The notes below the pieces were generated by a model that did no database searches, was not told the DNA's origin, and saw only the letters and a list, made by a program, of their open reading frames with translations. Of a stretch of 64,000 nt of DNA, positions 8,133 to 16,865 are shown piece after piece (the first letter of the stretch is position 1; the number at the start of each line of letters is the position of its first letter). The position numbers and the translations under genes were made by a program. Origin of the DNA: Polaromonas glacialis (GTDB lineage Bacteria > Pseudomonadota > Gammaproteobacteria > Burkholderiales > Burkholderiaceae_C); NCBI RefSeq assembly GCF_000709345.1, contig NZ_KL448323.1, positions 644,242 through 708,241 on the forward strand. Direction: 5' to 3'.

Positions 8133-9037
8133 CAACACAAAATTCGCAGATCGTCCGATCAATTCCTTTGGCGAAGGCCAGTAGCCATTCCCTGGCTGAA
8201 ACAGGTCATGCGACACCCATGGGGTCGATATTGATTGATTCGGGCCGGCTTTCCATTGGAAATGCCGAAAAAATATTGACATATCAGCGAGAAAACGGCG
8301 TGCGTTTTGGTGAAGCGGGCAGGGCTTTAGGCTTGCTGACCGAAGACGATGTGCGGTTTGCCTTGTCAGTCCAGTTTCACTACTCCTATATTCCTTCGGG
8401 AAGCAGCCTGAGCCAGGAACTCATCGCGGCGTACCAGCCTGACAGTCCCCAGGTCGAGGAGTTGCGCATGCTTCGAAGCCAGTTGATGCTGCGCTGGTTT
8501 AACAACGGTGCAGATCACAAAGGTCTGGCCGTCGCCAGTGCAGGCCCTGGTGATGGCCGCAGCTATATTGCCGCGAATCTGGCTATTGTCTTCTCGCAAC
8601 TCGGCGAGAGAACCTTGCTTATCGATGCCGATATGCGGGTTCCCCGTCAGCACAAGCTTTTCAGTCTTGGAAAACGGGCTGGTCTGTCGGACATTCTTGT
8701 CGGGCGGGCTGGATCAGACGCTATTGTGAGTATTGATGCATTGCCGAACTTGTCGGTTTTGACGGCAGGTGCAATTCCTCCCAATCCCCAAGAACTGCTT
8801 GGCCGGCAGAGTTTTTCAAAATTGCTGATTTCCTTAGGCGAACACTTCGATGTGATGATTATTGACACGCCGCCAGCGAGCGCCTGTGCCGATGCACATA
8901 CGGTCGCGGTACGTACAGGTGCTGCGCTGATCGTGGCGCGGCAGGACAAGAGTTCCATGGTGCAACTTGGGCAGTTCACCCATAGTCTGCGTGAATTTGG
9001 TGTCACTTTGGTGGGTTCGGTACTTAACGACACTTGA
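8129..9037 (+). CDS. epsG: BY-kinase-like chain-length-determinant ATPase, EpsG type
   Basis: A 302-residue cytoplasmic P-loop protein. Residues about 25-95 form a small domain resembling the N-terminal domain of type II secretion ATPases ('ILIDSGRLSIGNAEKILTYQ'). The ATPase part follows with Walker A 'SAGPGDGRSY', Walker A' 'TLLIDADMRVPRQH' and Walker B 'DVMIIDTPPAS'. The Walker A lysine found in classical BY-kinases (GxGKS/T) is Arg here, and the C-terminus ('GSVLNDT') lacks the usual tyrosine cluster, so autophosphorylation of the classical type is doubtful. It overlaps epsF and should act on its cytoplasmic face. Confidence 0.9.
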   Translation: MTTQNSQIVRSIPLAKASSHSLAETGHATPMGSILIDSGRLSIGNAEKILTYQRENGVRFGEAGRALGLLTEDDVRFALSVQFHYSYIPSGSSLSQELIAAYQPDSPQVEELRMLRSQLMLRWFNNGADHKGLAVASAGPGDGRSYIAANLAIVFSQLGERTLLIDADMRVPRQHKLFSLGKRAGLSDILVGRAGSDAIVSIDALPNLSVLTAGAIPPNPQELLGRQSFSKLLISLGEHFDVMIIDTPPASACADAHTVAVRTGAALIVARQDKSSMVQLGQFTHSLREFGVTLVGSVLNDT

Positions 9038-9111
9038 GTCAAGTTTGCGGGGGTGCCATGCAAGCGCGGAATCACCCGATCTTTCATCACGGTACTCGGG
9101 GGGCGTGACTA

Positions 9112-9170
9112 TTTTTGCTACTAAATTTATAGCTGCTTGCGCATGCAGGCCGTGCGTAAGAAGCCTATTT
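9112..9170 (+). repeat. Interspersed ~60-bp repeat, copy 1
   Basis: Contains TTTGCTACTAAATTTATAGC, then TTGCGC, TGCGTAAGAAGCC. The same block order (GCTA-AT-rich-TAGCT, GCGC, TGCG, AAA, GGCC) recurs at 24771, 32290, 35979, 38941, 41651 and, in a coding frame, at 53387. This copy sits in the 314-base gap between epsG and the WecG-type gene (9038-9351), which holds nothing else I recognise. Confidence 0.75.
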
Positions 9171-9351
9171 TATGTAAAAAATGTTCGCTCGTTAAAATGA
9201 ATAGGCTTTAGTTTTCTAGCGATGCGTATTTACATGCCCTTTCCCGATTTTTTGCGCATCAATGATTCCTAGCCTGGCTTGTCGTGATCAAGTTATAAAA
9301 CGGTTTCATTGCGACGCGCATTTTTAATACTATGTCTGGTTAGGGATTTTC

Positions 9352-10158
9352 ATGGAGCGTGGCAAAGGTTGGAAATTGCGTTGGTCGAAACTGGTTCGAA
9401 AAATCGAAAGAATACACACGCTTGGCGACAGGCAAGGATTGCTTGAAAGACTATGCCACCCGGACAAGCCTGTGATTCTGGCGTTTGCCAATGCGCATGC
9501 AATGAATTTGCTCGCCAAATCCGAATATTTTTTTGAGTCGCTTTGTGCTACCGACATCGTACTTCGTGATGGTTCAGGTATGGAAACCCTTTTTAACCAG
9601 CTGAACATTCCGCCAGGTCTTAATCTCAACGGTACCGACTTGATTCCAGATGCGGTTAGTCAATTTAATGGCCACTGTATTGCCTTTTTGGGTACCCAAG
9701 AGCCTTATCTGGAATCCGGCGTTGAGTTTGTTCAAAAGAACCTTGCACCTCAAAGCAGTTGTGTACGCGCAGACGGCTTTCTTGATGACAATGCCTACAT
9801 CTCGCTAGCTGCTGAATGCCGCCCGGCATTGATTGTCTTGGGCATGGGCATGCCCCGGCAGGAAGAGGTCGCCATCGCATTACGATCAAGGCTTACTTTC
9901 CCATGCCTGATCATTTGTGGCGGTGCGATCATTGATTTTTGGGGTGGCAAAACATCAAGAGCGCCTTTGTGGATGCGTCAAAGTGGCATGGAATGGCTGT
10001 TCCGTTTGCAAATGGAGCCACGAAGGCTCTTTCAGCGCTACGTGATTGGCAATCTGGTTTTTCTGGCACGTGCAATGGTCTTCCCTGCCTTCGACCGGCG
10101 TTTGGGACGGCCGGTTATTAAAAGGCAAGTGAAAAATTCCACCTCTGCTTTCAAATGA
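9352..10158 (+). CDS. WecG/TagA/CpsF family glycosyltransferase
   Basis: A 268-residue member of GT family 26, which transfers N-acetylmannosamine(uronic acid) or glucuronic acid/related sugars to a lipid-linked acceptor. Landmarks are 'ILAFANAHAMNLL' (N of the usual 'T.N....'), 'DGSGMETLF', 'LNGTDLIP', 'VLGMGMPRQEE' (usually G.G.P.QE) and the C-terminal 'GGAIIDFWGGKTSRAPLWMR...GMEWLFRL..EP.RL..RY'. It is the last gene of the plus-strand polysaccharide group and converges on the minus-strand operon with a 75-base gap. The donor sugar is not predictable here. Confidence 0.92.
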   Translation: MERGKGWKLRWSKLVRKIERIHTLGDRQGLLERLCHPDKPVILAFANAHAMNLLAKSEYFFESLCATDIVLRDGSGMETLFNQLNIPPGLNLNGTDLIPDAVSQFNGHCIAFLGTQEPYLESGVEFVQKNLAPQSSCVRADGFLDDNAYISLAAECRPALIVLGMGMPRQEEVAIALRSRLTFPCLIICGGAIIDFWGGKTSRAPLWMRQSGMEWLFRLQMEPRRLFQRYVIGNLVFLARAMVFPAFDRRLGRPVIKRQVKNSTSAFK

Positions 10159-10233
10159 TGGTTTTTGAGCGGTTAAAAAATTGCAATAGTCTTCTGTTTA
10201 CTGCCAGAAGTCCGGATTGATTTGGAAAATCCA

Positions 10234-10806
10234 TCAGGCTTCCCAGCGATTGGCAACATCTGGAGTGCAATCGGTTTTGACAATCTTTCCGGGGTTGCCA
10301 ACCACCACACAATGGGGTGGTACATCTTCAAAAACATAGGCGCCACCTGCGATCCGGCTGCCCTTGCCGATTCTCACGCCTACGACGATGGCATGTGGCC
10401 CGATCCACACGTCGTCTTCGATGACTGGATAGATGGTTTTTCTGGTTCCATCTTTGGCGATAGAGTCGCGCTGGCCTAATGTGACACCGTGAAAAAGCGT
10501 CACATTACTTCCTATGGACGCATTCACATTGACCACGATGCCTCGTCCATGGGTCAGGGCCAGTCCTGGCCTTATCACTGTCCTCCAAGGGAGTTCAATG
10601 CCTGAAATGACACCTGCCAGCAGGTGCAGGAGTCTTGCCGGGAGCAGAAAAAGTTTGCGCCAAACAAACGACTGGCACTGGGCCCACTGGCAAAAACGTA
10701 CCGTGGCCAAGACAAAAAATGCCTGATTCGACACCATGGCCCTGGCTATCAACAACCAGTTAAAGCGTCCAAATAAACGATGGGTATCTGCTTTCAACGC
10801 ATGCAT
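10234..10806 (-). CDS. Serine-acetyltransferase-like hexapeptide-repeat acyltransferase
   Basis: About 190 residues, with a C-terminal left-handed beta-helix of hexapeptide repeats ('GIVVNVNASIGSNVTLFHGV' to 'VWIGPHAIVVGVRIGKGSRI', 'VVGNPGKIV'). It is related to CysE and to WcaB-type colanic-acid acetyltransferases. The N-terminal part has a helical, membrane-associating look, unlike the true cysE at 53908. As last gene of the polysaccharide operon it most likely O-acetylates a sugar. The start is uncertain: the frame is open to 10833, but the ATG at 10806 lies just upstream of the preceding gene's stop and gives coupling. Confidence 0.8.
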   Translation of the reverse strand: MHALKADTHRLFGRFNWLLIARAMVSNQAFFVLATVRFCQWAQCQSFVWRKLFLLPARLLHLLAGVISGIELPWRTVIRPGLALTHGRGIVVNVNASIGSNVTLFHGVTLGQRDSIAKDGTRKTIYPVIEDDVWIGPHAIVVGVRIGKGSRIAGGAYVFEDVPPHCVVVGNPGKIVKTDCTPDVANRWEA

Positions 10807-11810
10807 GCCGCACGCTCTTTCAGGTGTAGACAAGCATCATGCTCACCGACCCATGCAGCCGAACTTTGCAAGCCTGCAGCATACGTGGTCCAGACTAGCC
10901 CAAGCCGATGGCTTGCCTGAGTCGCATCAAGGTGGATATGCTGTGCCCAGAGGTCCATCAATCCGGGTGGCATGTAATCAGGCAATGCTGATGCAGGCCA
11001 TTGAAAGCGCTTTGACAGCATTTGTGCAAGCTTGAGTGGCGGGCTGGCCAGCCAGCGATCTAACTGGAGTTGACGCCGCCTGATCCGCCTGACGGGGGTG
11101 AGCTGCAGCGCTAATGCCAAATCTACAAAATAAGTATTCCAGCGTGGACTGTCAGGGGCCGCCAGATTGAAGACCGGTAATTCCCTTGGCTTGACCGGCA
11201 ACCGAAGAGCCGCCACTGCAGCCTGACAGACATCGTCCACATGAACCAGATTGGACCAGCCATCGCCACCCACGCCCAGATCGCCTATCCGCCCGGCCTG
11301 CAACCAGCGGGCTATTCGCCCTACCCAAAGTTCACTGCCCGGTCCAAATACGCATCCTGGCCGCAGCACCACGGCTTCGCCCCCCTGGCGCACATAGTCG
11401 CCAATGTGGTGTTCGGCCTCACACTTGGCACGCCCATACCAGCCCAGTTCAGTGTTGAGCGGCGCGTCTTCCCGGACATTGCCTTCCACCGGACCGTACA
11501 CCGACATGGTGCTGAGGTGGATGATGCGCGGATTTCCTGCCTGCCGTGCAGCTTCTGTCAGCGCCTGGGTTCCTTGTGAAATAGATCGGGCGTCGCCTGC
11601 GACGCAGTTCACGATGGCGTCAAAGCCTCGCAGGGCAGTCGTCAACTTGGAGACGTTGCAGGTGTCGAGCTTTATCCAGTCCACCCCTTGTGCAGGGGAT
11701 ACTGCAAACCCTCGTGACGCTCCGGTTGGCCTGTCACCCGAAGCGCCCGCCAGTGTTTCGAGCAGCCGCTTGCCAATGTGGCCAGAGCCTCCCAATACAA
11801 GTACATTCAT
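10794..11810 (-). CDS. NAD-dependent epimerase/dehydratase family protein
   Basis: A 338-residue extended short-chain dehydrogenase. It starts with the dinucleotide-binding 'NVLVLGGSGHIGKRLLETL' (GxxGxxG), and the catalytic Ser-Tyr-Lys is recognisable as 'LSTMSVYGPVEG' and 'WYGRAKCEAEHH' (YxxxK). 'VLRPGCVFGPGSELWVGRI' is the substrate-side loop. Its start overlaps the GMC oxidoreductase stop (ATGA), so the two are co-translated; a joint role in oxidising or epimerising a sugar of the polysaccharide is likely. Substrate unknown. Confidence 0.88.
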   Translation of the reverse strand: MNVLVLGGSGHIGKRLLETLAGASGDRPTGASRGFAVSPAQGVDWIKLDTCNVSKLTTALRGFDAIVNCVAGDARSISQGTQALTEAARQAGNPRIIHLSTMSVYGPVEGNVREDAPLNTELGWYGRAKCEAEHHIGDYVRQGGEAVVLRPGCVFGPGSELWVGRIARWLQAGRIGDLGVGGDGWSNLVHVDDVCQAAVAALRLPVKPRELPVFNLAAPDSPRWNTYFVDLALALQLTPVRRIRRRQLQLDRWLASPPLKLAQMLSKRFQWPASALPDYMPPGLMDLWAQHIHLDATQASHRLGLVWTTYAAGLQSSAAWVGEHDACLHLKERAACMR

Positions 11811-13504
11811 GCGAATTCCTCCACGATGGCCGTTGCCGGGTGAGGCGTGCCGAGTCTTTGCGCCAGAGTGTGACCAAGCCGGAGTGACAGGGCGATGAGT
11901 GTGAGTGTCGGGTTGGCCTGACTTGAAGTGGGGAAAACGGCGCTACCAGCGACGAAGAGGTTATTGACTGAATGGACCTGGCATTGGGCATTGACGACGC
12001 TGGTACGCTCGTCAGTGCCCATTCGTGTGGTGCCTATATGGTGGCCGCCGTAAGCGCCAAAGCGTGTCAGGTCTTCTTCCAGGCTTTCGGCATCGTACTC
12101 GAACCGCGCGACGCCACTCGCTGCAAACTCCTGCGACAGCACGTCCAGGGTGCCGCGTATCGAGTCGATGTCTGCTGGGCTGTATCGCCAGTCAACACGA
12201 AGTTGCGGCATGCCAAGGGCATCGACTTTATCGCCGAGCATGACCCGGCTCTGCGCCTGCGGAATTTGCTCTCCATGCATTTCCAGGCTGAATCGGTTGG
12301 TGCGATTTCTCAAGATAACCGATGGATACTTTCGTTCAGCAAGCGAGCGGTGACTAAGCCAGTGCATCAGGAAAGCCGTGGTGTCTACAGGGTCCGTTGC
12401 CACATTGAGTAGATGTCGAGCGTAGTCTGCCGCCGTTGTTGTACTGCTGCCGTCATTGAGTCGTTTGCCATACTCGTAGCTGATCAGCCTGCGCGCCAGA
12501 AAGAGCCCTGAAAGCACTCCGTTATGGTGGACCGGGTCCGTGATGCGTGGAAAATGAAGTCGAGCCACTGCATTGGCCAGTCCCAGGCGTCGCTGTTCGG
12601 CAGGCGCCACCGCCAGCCTGCGACGGCAATAGATTCCCTCGGGCGCTAACTCATAACCATGCCGCACGTTCTGCGTGGAACCTGGAATTGTGAGCCGGCC
12701 AACATTGCCCGCCATGTGGCACATGTAGTAGCGACCCACCACGTCATGAAAATTACCGATACCTTGCGGTGCGACGTCCCGCGAAGCCAGCAGCAGACGG
12801 GCCGTTTCAAGGCCGCCAACGGCCAGTACGGTGGCACGGCATGTTGCTGAAAAGCGAGTGCCTGCGAGTGTGGTCACCTCGACAGTGCGAACCTCATTGC
12901 CCTGCGGCTGCAGTCGAATGCCTGTGCAATTTGCCCCCAGCAATACCTTGACATGAGGTGACAGGCGAAGCTGCTTCTCATAACGGCTGCCAAAGTGGGT
13001 CGGGCAGGAAAAGCGCTCCAGCCCATTGGTAAGAACGCGCTGGCTGTCAAAACCGCGAATGAGTGGCAGCGCATTCGACCCGAGCGCATCTTCTGCGCGG
13101 TAGCTGAAACGGCCCGCTTCCGACAACTCATTGGCACGGGGGTAGTAAGGCAGCAAGTCATCGTAAGAAATGGGCCATCCGCTGTGGGGCACATGGTCGC
13201 GGGTTTCAAAATCGATAGGATCGAAGGGCATGCAGCGCCCCCCCCATATGGCGGTGGAGCCGCCGAAACGGCGCTGACGGTATTTGTCGGGCGGGCTGTG
13301 GAGTCTGTCATCCGCAACCTCGCCCTCATAGAGCTGCTGTGTCTTGCTGTCTTCCTTCATGAACCCTGACTCCAGCATCAGGACTGAAAATCCGCGTTCC
13401 GAAAGGTCCAGCGCAAGCGCTATGCCTGCAGGACCAGCGCCTATGACGCAGACATCTGCCTGAAGGCATGCCCCGTTGGGAATACTGTCGGCATTGGCGA
13501 TCAT
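11807..13504 (-). CDS. GMC-family FAD-dependent oxidoreductase
   Basis: A 565-residue flavoprotein. The FAD-binding 'DVCVIGAGPAGIALALDLSE' is at residues 17-36, 'RRFGGSTAIWGGRC' is the GMC substrate/FAD loop, and the C-terminal GMC domain carries 'GAYGGHHIGTTRMG' with the catalytic His region and 'NLFVAGSAVFPTSSQANPT'. GMC enzymes oxidise alcohols, often sugar hydroxyls. Located between a GT4 gene and an epimerase and overlapping both by ATGA, it probably tailors a sugar residue or a lipid-linked intermediate. Such an enzyme is unusual in capsule or exopolysaccharide operons. Confidence 0.88.
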   Translation of the reverse strand: MIANADSIPNGACLQADVCVIGAGPAGIALALDLSERGFSVLMLESGFMKEDSKTQQLYEGEVADDRLHSPPDKYRQRRFGGSTAIWGGRCMPFDPIDFETRDHVPHSGWPISYDDLLPYYPRANELSEAGRFSYRAEDALGSNALPLIRGFDSQRVLTNGLERFSCPTHFGSRYEKQLRLSPHVKVLLGANCTGIRLQPQGNEVRTVEVTTLAGTRFSATCRATVLAVGGLETARLLLASRDVAPQGIGNFHDVVGRYYMCHMAGNVGRLTIPGSTQNVRHGYELAPEGIYCRRRLAVAPAEQRRLGLANAVARLHFPRITDPVHHNGVLSGLFLARRLISYEYGKRLNDGSSTTTAADYARHLLNVATDPVDTTAFLMHWLSHRSLAERKYPSVILRNRTNRFSLEMHGEQIPQAQSRVMLGDKVDALGMPQLRVDWRYSPADIDSIRGTLDVLSQEFAASGVARFEYDAESLEEDLTRFGAYGGHHIGTTRMGTDERTSVVNAQCQVHSVNNLFVAGSAVFPTSSQANPTLTLIALSLRLGHTLAQRLGTPHPATAIVEEFA

Positions 13505-14673
13505 GGAGCGTCCTTTTTAGTCAACTGGCTGTCTCTGCGCACTTGACCTGCCGCGCCAAAGTGGCGTTGATGAATTCTTGCCAGGCTGACAAAAAATTGG
13601 TTGAGGGAAAATTTCTCTTCATAAAGCTTGCGTCCATTGTGTTCAAGCGTCTGCCTGAATACCGGGTCATTCAGGATGCGCTGCAGCCCAGCCGCGATCC
13701 CGGCGGCATCGCCGGGCTGGACAAAGCAGGCGGTCACGCCATGGCTGAGAACGGCCGGTATTTCACCCACCGGGGTACACACGACAGCGACGCCATTGGC
13801 CAGCGCTTCAAGGATCACCAGAGGCAAGCCTTCGTCATACGAAGGCAAGACCAAGACATCGGTTTGCGCCATCAGTTGCGAAACCTGATGCTGATCCGAC
13901 CAGCCTGCAAAACGTACAAAGCCGCCAATGCCAAGCTGAAGCGCTGCTGCCTGGTAGGCCGCGATATCACCTCCGCCAGCAAGCGTGACTTCAAGCCGGG
14001 CCATGTCAAATCCTGGCAATGCAAGCGCCTGCAACAGGTCTGAAACACCCTTGCGCTCTGACAGGTTACCAAGAAAAAGCACTCGCTGCACCGGACTATC
14101 GCCTGCTTTGCGCCTATCGTGGCTAGGCTCGGGAACCCCATTGATCATGACCTCCACGCGATTGCCGGGAACCCGCAACTCCTCGGTGACAAAGCGATGC
14201 GCTTCGCCCCCAAGCACCAGGCAGGTGGCGGGAAGTGAAAACACCCAGCGTGTGAGACCCTGCAGGGGACTTGGCAATTTGCGGTAGAAGTGGTGCAGTT
14301 GCGCGGCATGAAGATGCAGCACCACCGGAATGCCAAGCGCTCGGCATATCACCACGACCGCACTTTTTCGAAACAGGCTCAGGCGCTCGGCCATGTTGAC
14401 ATGAACGCCTGCCAACTGTCCGCTGAATCGGCCGCGCGCCAGCTTCGCCAGAGCCGTAGCCAGAATCCAGAAAGAATAAAGCGCACTTCCCCCGCCGCGT
14501 GTATCGAGCGGCCGCAATGCAGCCGCATCAGGAGCGCTATGGTCCTGTGCTTGAATCAGATAATCCGCGACCTTGAACATGCCTCCCCCCTTGGGTGTCC
14601 AGGGGCAGGCAATATAAATGTAATTGCCCGTTTGTTCACGAAAAACTGCGCGTTGCATTGATTCGATTTGCAT
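13501..14673 (-). CDS. Glycosyltransferase family 4
   Basis: A 390-residue GT-B retaining glycosyltransferase. The donor-binding half contains 'VLFLGNLSERKGVSDLLQAL', 'VRFAGWSDQHQVSQLMAQTD' and the EX7E signature in 'PSYDEGLPLVILEALANGVA', followed by 'VVCTPVGEIPAVL'. The N-terminal half begins 'IYIACPWTPKGGGMFKVADY'. Several in-frame ATGs occur near the start (14673, 14658); the longest is given. It overlaps the GMC gene and is 15 bases from the acyltransferase. Confidence 0.9.
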   Translation of the reverse strand: MQIESMQRAVFREQTGNYIYIACPWTPKGGGMFKVADYLIQAQDHSAPDAAALRPLDTRGGGSALYSFWILATALAKLARGRFSGQLAGVHVNMAERLSLFRKSAVVVICRALGIPVVLHLHAAQLHHFYRKLPSPLQGLTRWVFSLPATCLVLGGEAHRFVTEELRVPGNRVEVMINGVPEPSHDRRKAGDSPVQRVLFLGNLSERKGVSDLLQALALPGFDMARLEVTLAGGGDIAAYQAAALQLGIGGFVRFAGWSDQHQVSQLMAQTDVLVLPSYDEGLPLVILEALANGVAVVCTPVGEIPAVLSHGVTACFVQPGDAAGIAAGLQRILNDPVFRQTLEHNGRKLYEEKFSLNQFFVSLARIHQRHFGAAGQVRRDSQLTKKDAP

Positions 14674-14688
14674 CTTTGCCAGGAAGCC

Positions 14689-15777
14689 TTATAGAGAAAA
14701 ACTTGGTTTTTTAAAAAAGGCTCGCTTGAAGTAACTGGTCATTGGCGATTCGATCAATACATAGGAGAGGCAACCCCCTGCAATCACGGCCAGACAGATG
14801 ACCGGGATGATGATCAGGCTTTCCTGAAACCCCAGTTTTTTCAGTATCAACACGCCAAAAGGAACTACAAAGGTGTGCGAAAGATAAATCGAGTAAGACG
14901 AGTCACCCAAAAAGGACAACCGGGATGCCAAGCGAAGGCGGGCGATCCACGGTTCGATCCACACAGCGACAAGCACACAGAGACCCGCTCCGACTTCCCA
15001 TGTTGAAAACCTGTCAACTGGATCAACCCAGTTGATTCCTAATATGAGCATGGTTCCGGCAATTGCCGCGACCAAGGCTATTTTTGGCGGCACAGGTGGA
15101 TAGTTCAAGTACAGGTGTGCAATGCCCATGCCGAGGATGAACTCAAAGAGCAAGGACTTGCCATAAAAATTCAATGCGACTGACTCGGGAAAAATTTGCG
15201 CGACCGCAAAGATCAGCAAGAAAACAAGAAAGCAAAACTTGATACGCGCAGCTCCCAAGGCTATGCCGATGGCAAACACCACATAAAACAGCATTTCGAA
15301 ATTCAGCGTCCAGCCTACAGGCAGTACTGGCTGCACAAGCCCCCATGGACTGATGACAGGAATAAAAAGCAGGGAAGCGAAAAGATGCCCGGTATCATTC
15401 GAAGACCTCAATGCCAGGCTTGGCAATATCAGTACCAGAGCCACCTTCAGCAGTGTGTAAAACCAGTAGAGTGGCGCAATTCGTAGAAGACGTCGCTTCA
15501 AAAAAATCCAGGCAGCCTGCAGGTGTGTTTGATTGCCTGCTGGCAACCTCGCAGTTGACATGGCCATCACGAACCCGCTGATGACAAAAAAGATGTCTAC
15601 CCCAAAAGCACCACCGCTCCAGTAATGATCCGGCCCGGCACCGGTGATTCGAACCGAGATGGCTTCGGTAGTGTGCATCACCACGACCAGCATGGCTGCG
15701 ACAAACCTGAGTATCTGAACGCCGATAAATTGCTTGGCAGGCATGCATGGCCTTGGTGATTGAAGGTGCCGCCTCAA
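14689..15777 (-). CDS. Acyltransferase 3 family membrane protein (OafA/WecH type)
   Basis: A 362-residue integral membrane acyltransferase with about ten hydrophobic helices. The N-terminal 'FIGVQILRFVAAMLVVVMHT' carries the R...H catalytic pattern of the family (RF..A..VV..H), and 'GVDIFFVISGFVMAMS' is the second hallmark. It most likely O-acetylates the repeat unit at the inner membrane. The start at 15777 overlaps the upstream glycosyltransferase stop (ATGA). Confidence 0.9.
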   Translation of the reverse strand: MRRHLQSPRPCMPAKQFIGVQILRFVAAMLVVVMHTTEAISVRITGAGPDHYWSGGAFGVDIFFVISGFVMAMSTARLPAGNQTHLQAAWIFLKRRLLRIAPLYWFYTLLKVALVLILPSLALRSSNDTGHLFASLLFIPVISPWGLVQPVLPVGWTLNFEMLFYVVFAIGIALGAARIKFCFLVFLLIFAVAQIFPESVALNFYGKSLLFEFILGMGIAHLYLNYPPVPPKIALVAAIAGTMLILGINWVDPVDRFSTWEVGAGLCVLVAVWIEPWIARLRLASRLSFLGDSSYSIYLSHTFVVPFGVLILKKLGFQESLIIIPVICLAVIAGGCLSYVLIESPMTSYFKRAFFKKPSFSL

Positions 15778-16865
15778 TGCGGAACACTTGGCGTTGAAAG
15801 AGATGACAAGCCGCGTGGCTCTCTGAGAACCAAGCTCGGTATAGGTGCGCTGGCCGGACGTCGTGGCCTTAGAACACCTCGCACCAAGCCCGCAGCGTTA
15901 AAGCACCAGGAAACGACGCTGTAGAGTGCCTTGGAGAAAGAACGCTTGCGCCAGATCATCAGGGCAAGCGGCGCGGCCAGTGACGCGCCAAACCAGACCA
16001 GCCGTGTGATTCCAGAAAGCGGCCAGAACGGAATGCTGAGCAAAAACGCCCACCATCCAAGGATGCCCAGGTAAATCCAGAGTTCGCGAAGGCCTTGAAG
16101 TACCATTTTCAGTCGAAGCTGACCCGCTGAAGCCCTGACCAGTTCCCCCAGACCCCAAAGGTAGTGGGTATTCCAGCGCCGCATCAGCAAGTGGTAGGGT
16201 GGTGCGTCATGTCCCATGTGATGGACGACGTCCATGGGAAGGCGCCAGAGTTTCCAGCCCAGGCTGCGCAGCCGAATGGCCAGGTCAAATTCTTCGTAGC
16301 TGTGCAGATTTCGGTCGGAAAAGTATCCCGCCGCTTCAATGGCGCTACGCCGGTACAGTCCGCCACCGTCGAGCCGGTCTACAGCGCCAGGTTTCACGTG
16401 CGCGCGCGTCTGTGCACTGCGGGCAATATATTCAAGGCTTTCGGTGTTCAGCTCAACGAGCAGGCCTCCGACGCCAGCGATATCGGGATGTGCCAGCATG
16501 AAGTCCAGCGCGACTTCCAGAAAGCCTTCGAGCATCTGCATGTCACCGTCGAGAAGATAGACGAACTCCCCATGCGAATGCTGGTAACCCAGTTGCGGGC
16601 CGACACCGCAGCAGCGATCGTCCGCATTGGCGAGCTTCACAATGCGTATGGGATACGCCAGGGCCAGCTCGACGGTTCTGTCCGTCGAGCACGAGTCAGC
16701 CAGAATGACCTCGCCGCCTACTCTGCGAACTGCACGCAATGCGCTCTCTATGGCGGCTGAAATCCGCTTTTCTTCATTCAGCGACTTGATGATGATTGAA
16801 ACCCGGCAGTCAGTTGCCGGAAAGTTTTGGGAGAAATTTTCAGGTTTCATATCAGTGTCCGCCAT
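15774..16865 (-). CDS. Glycosyltransferase family 2
   Basis: A 363-residue GT-A enzyme: 'VSIIIKSLNEEKRISAAIES' at the N-terminus, 'ILADSCSTDRTVELA' for nucleotide binding and 'VYLLDGDMQMLEGF' with the DxD (DGD). Hydrophobic segments near residues 245-300 suggest membrane anchoring. It overlaps the next GT2 gene upstream (16852-16865) and the acyltransferase downstream. Confidence 0.9.
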   Translation of the reverse strand: MADTDMKPENFSQNFPATDCRVSIIIKSLNEEKRISAAIESALRAVRRVGGEVILADSCSTDRTVELALAYPIRIVKLANADDRCCGVGPQLGYQHSHGEFVYLLDGDMQMLEGFLEVALDFMLAHPDIAGVGGLLVELNTESLEYIARSAQTRAHVKPGAVDRLDGGGLYRRSAIEAAGYFSDRNLHSYEEFDLAIRLRSLGWKLWRLPMDVVHHMGHDAPPYHLLMRRWNTHYLWGLGELVRASAGQLRLKMVLQGLRELWIYLGILGWWAFLLSIPFWPLSGITRLVWFGASLAAPLALMIWRKRSFSKALYSVVSWCFNAAGLVRGVLRPRRPASAPIPSLVLREPRGLSSLSTPSVPH

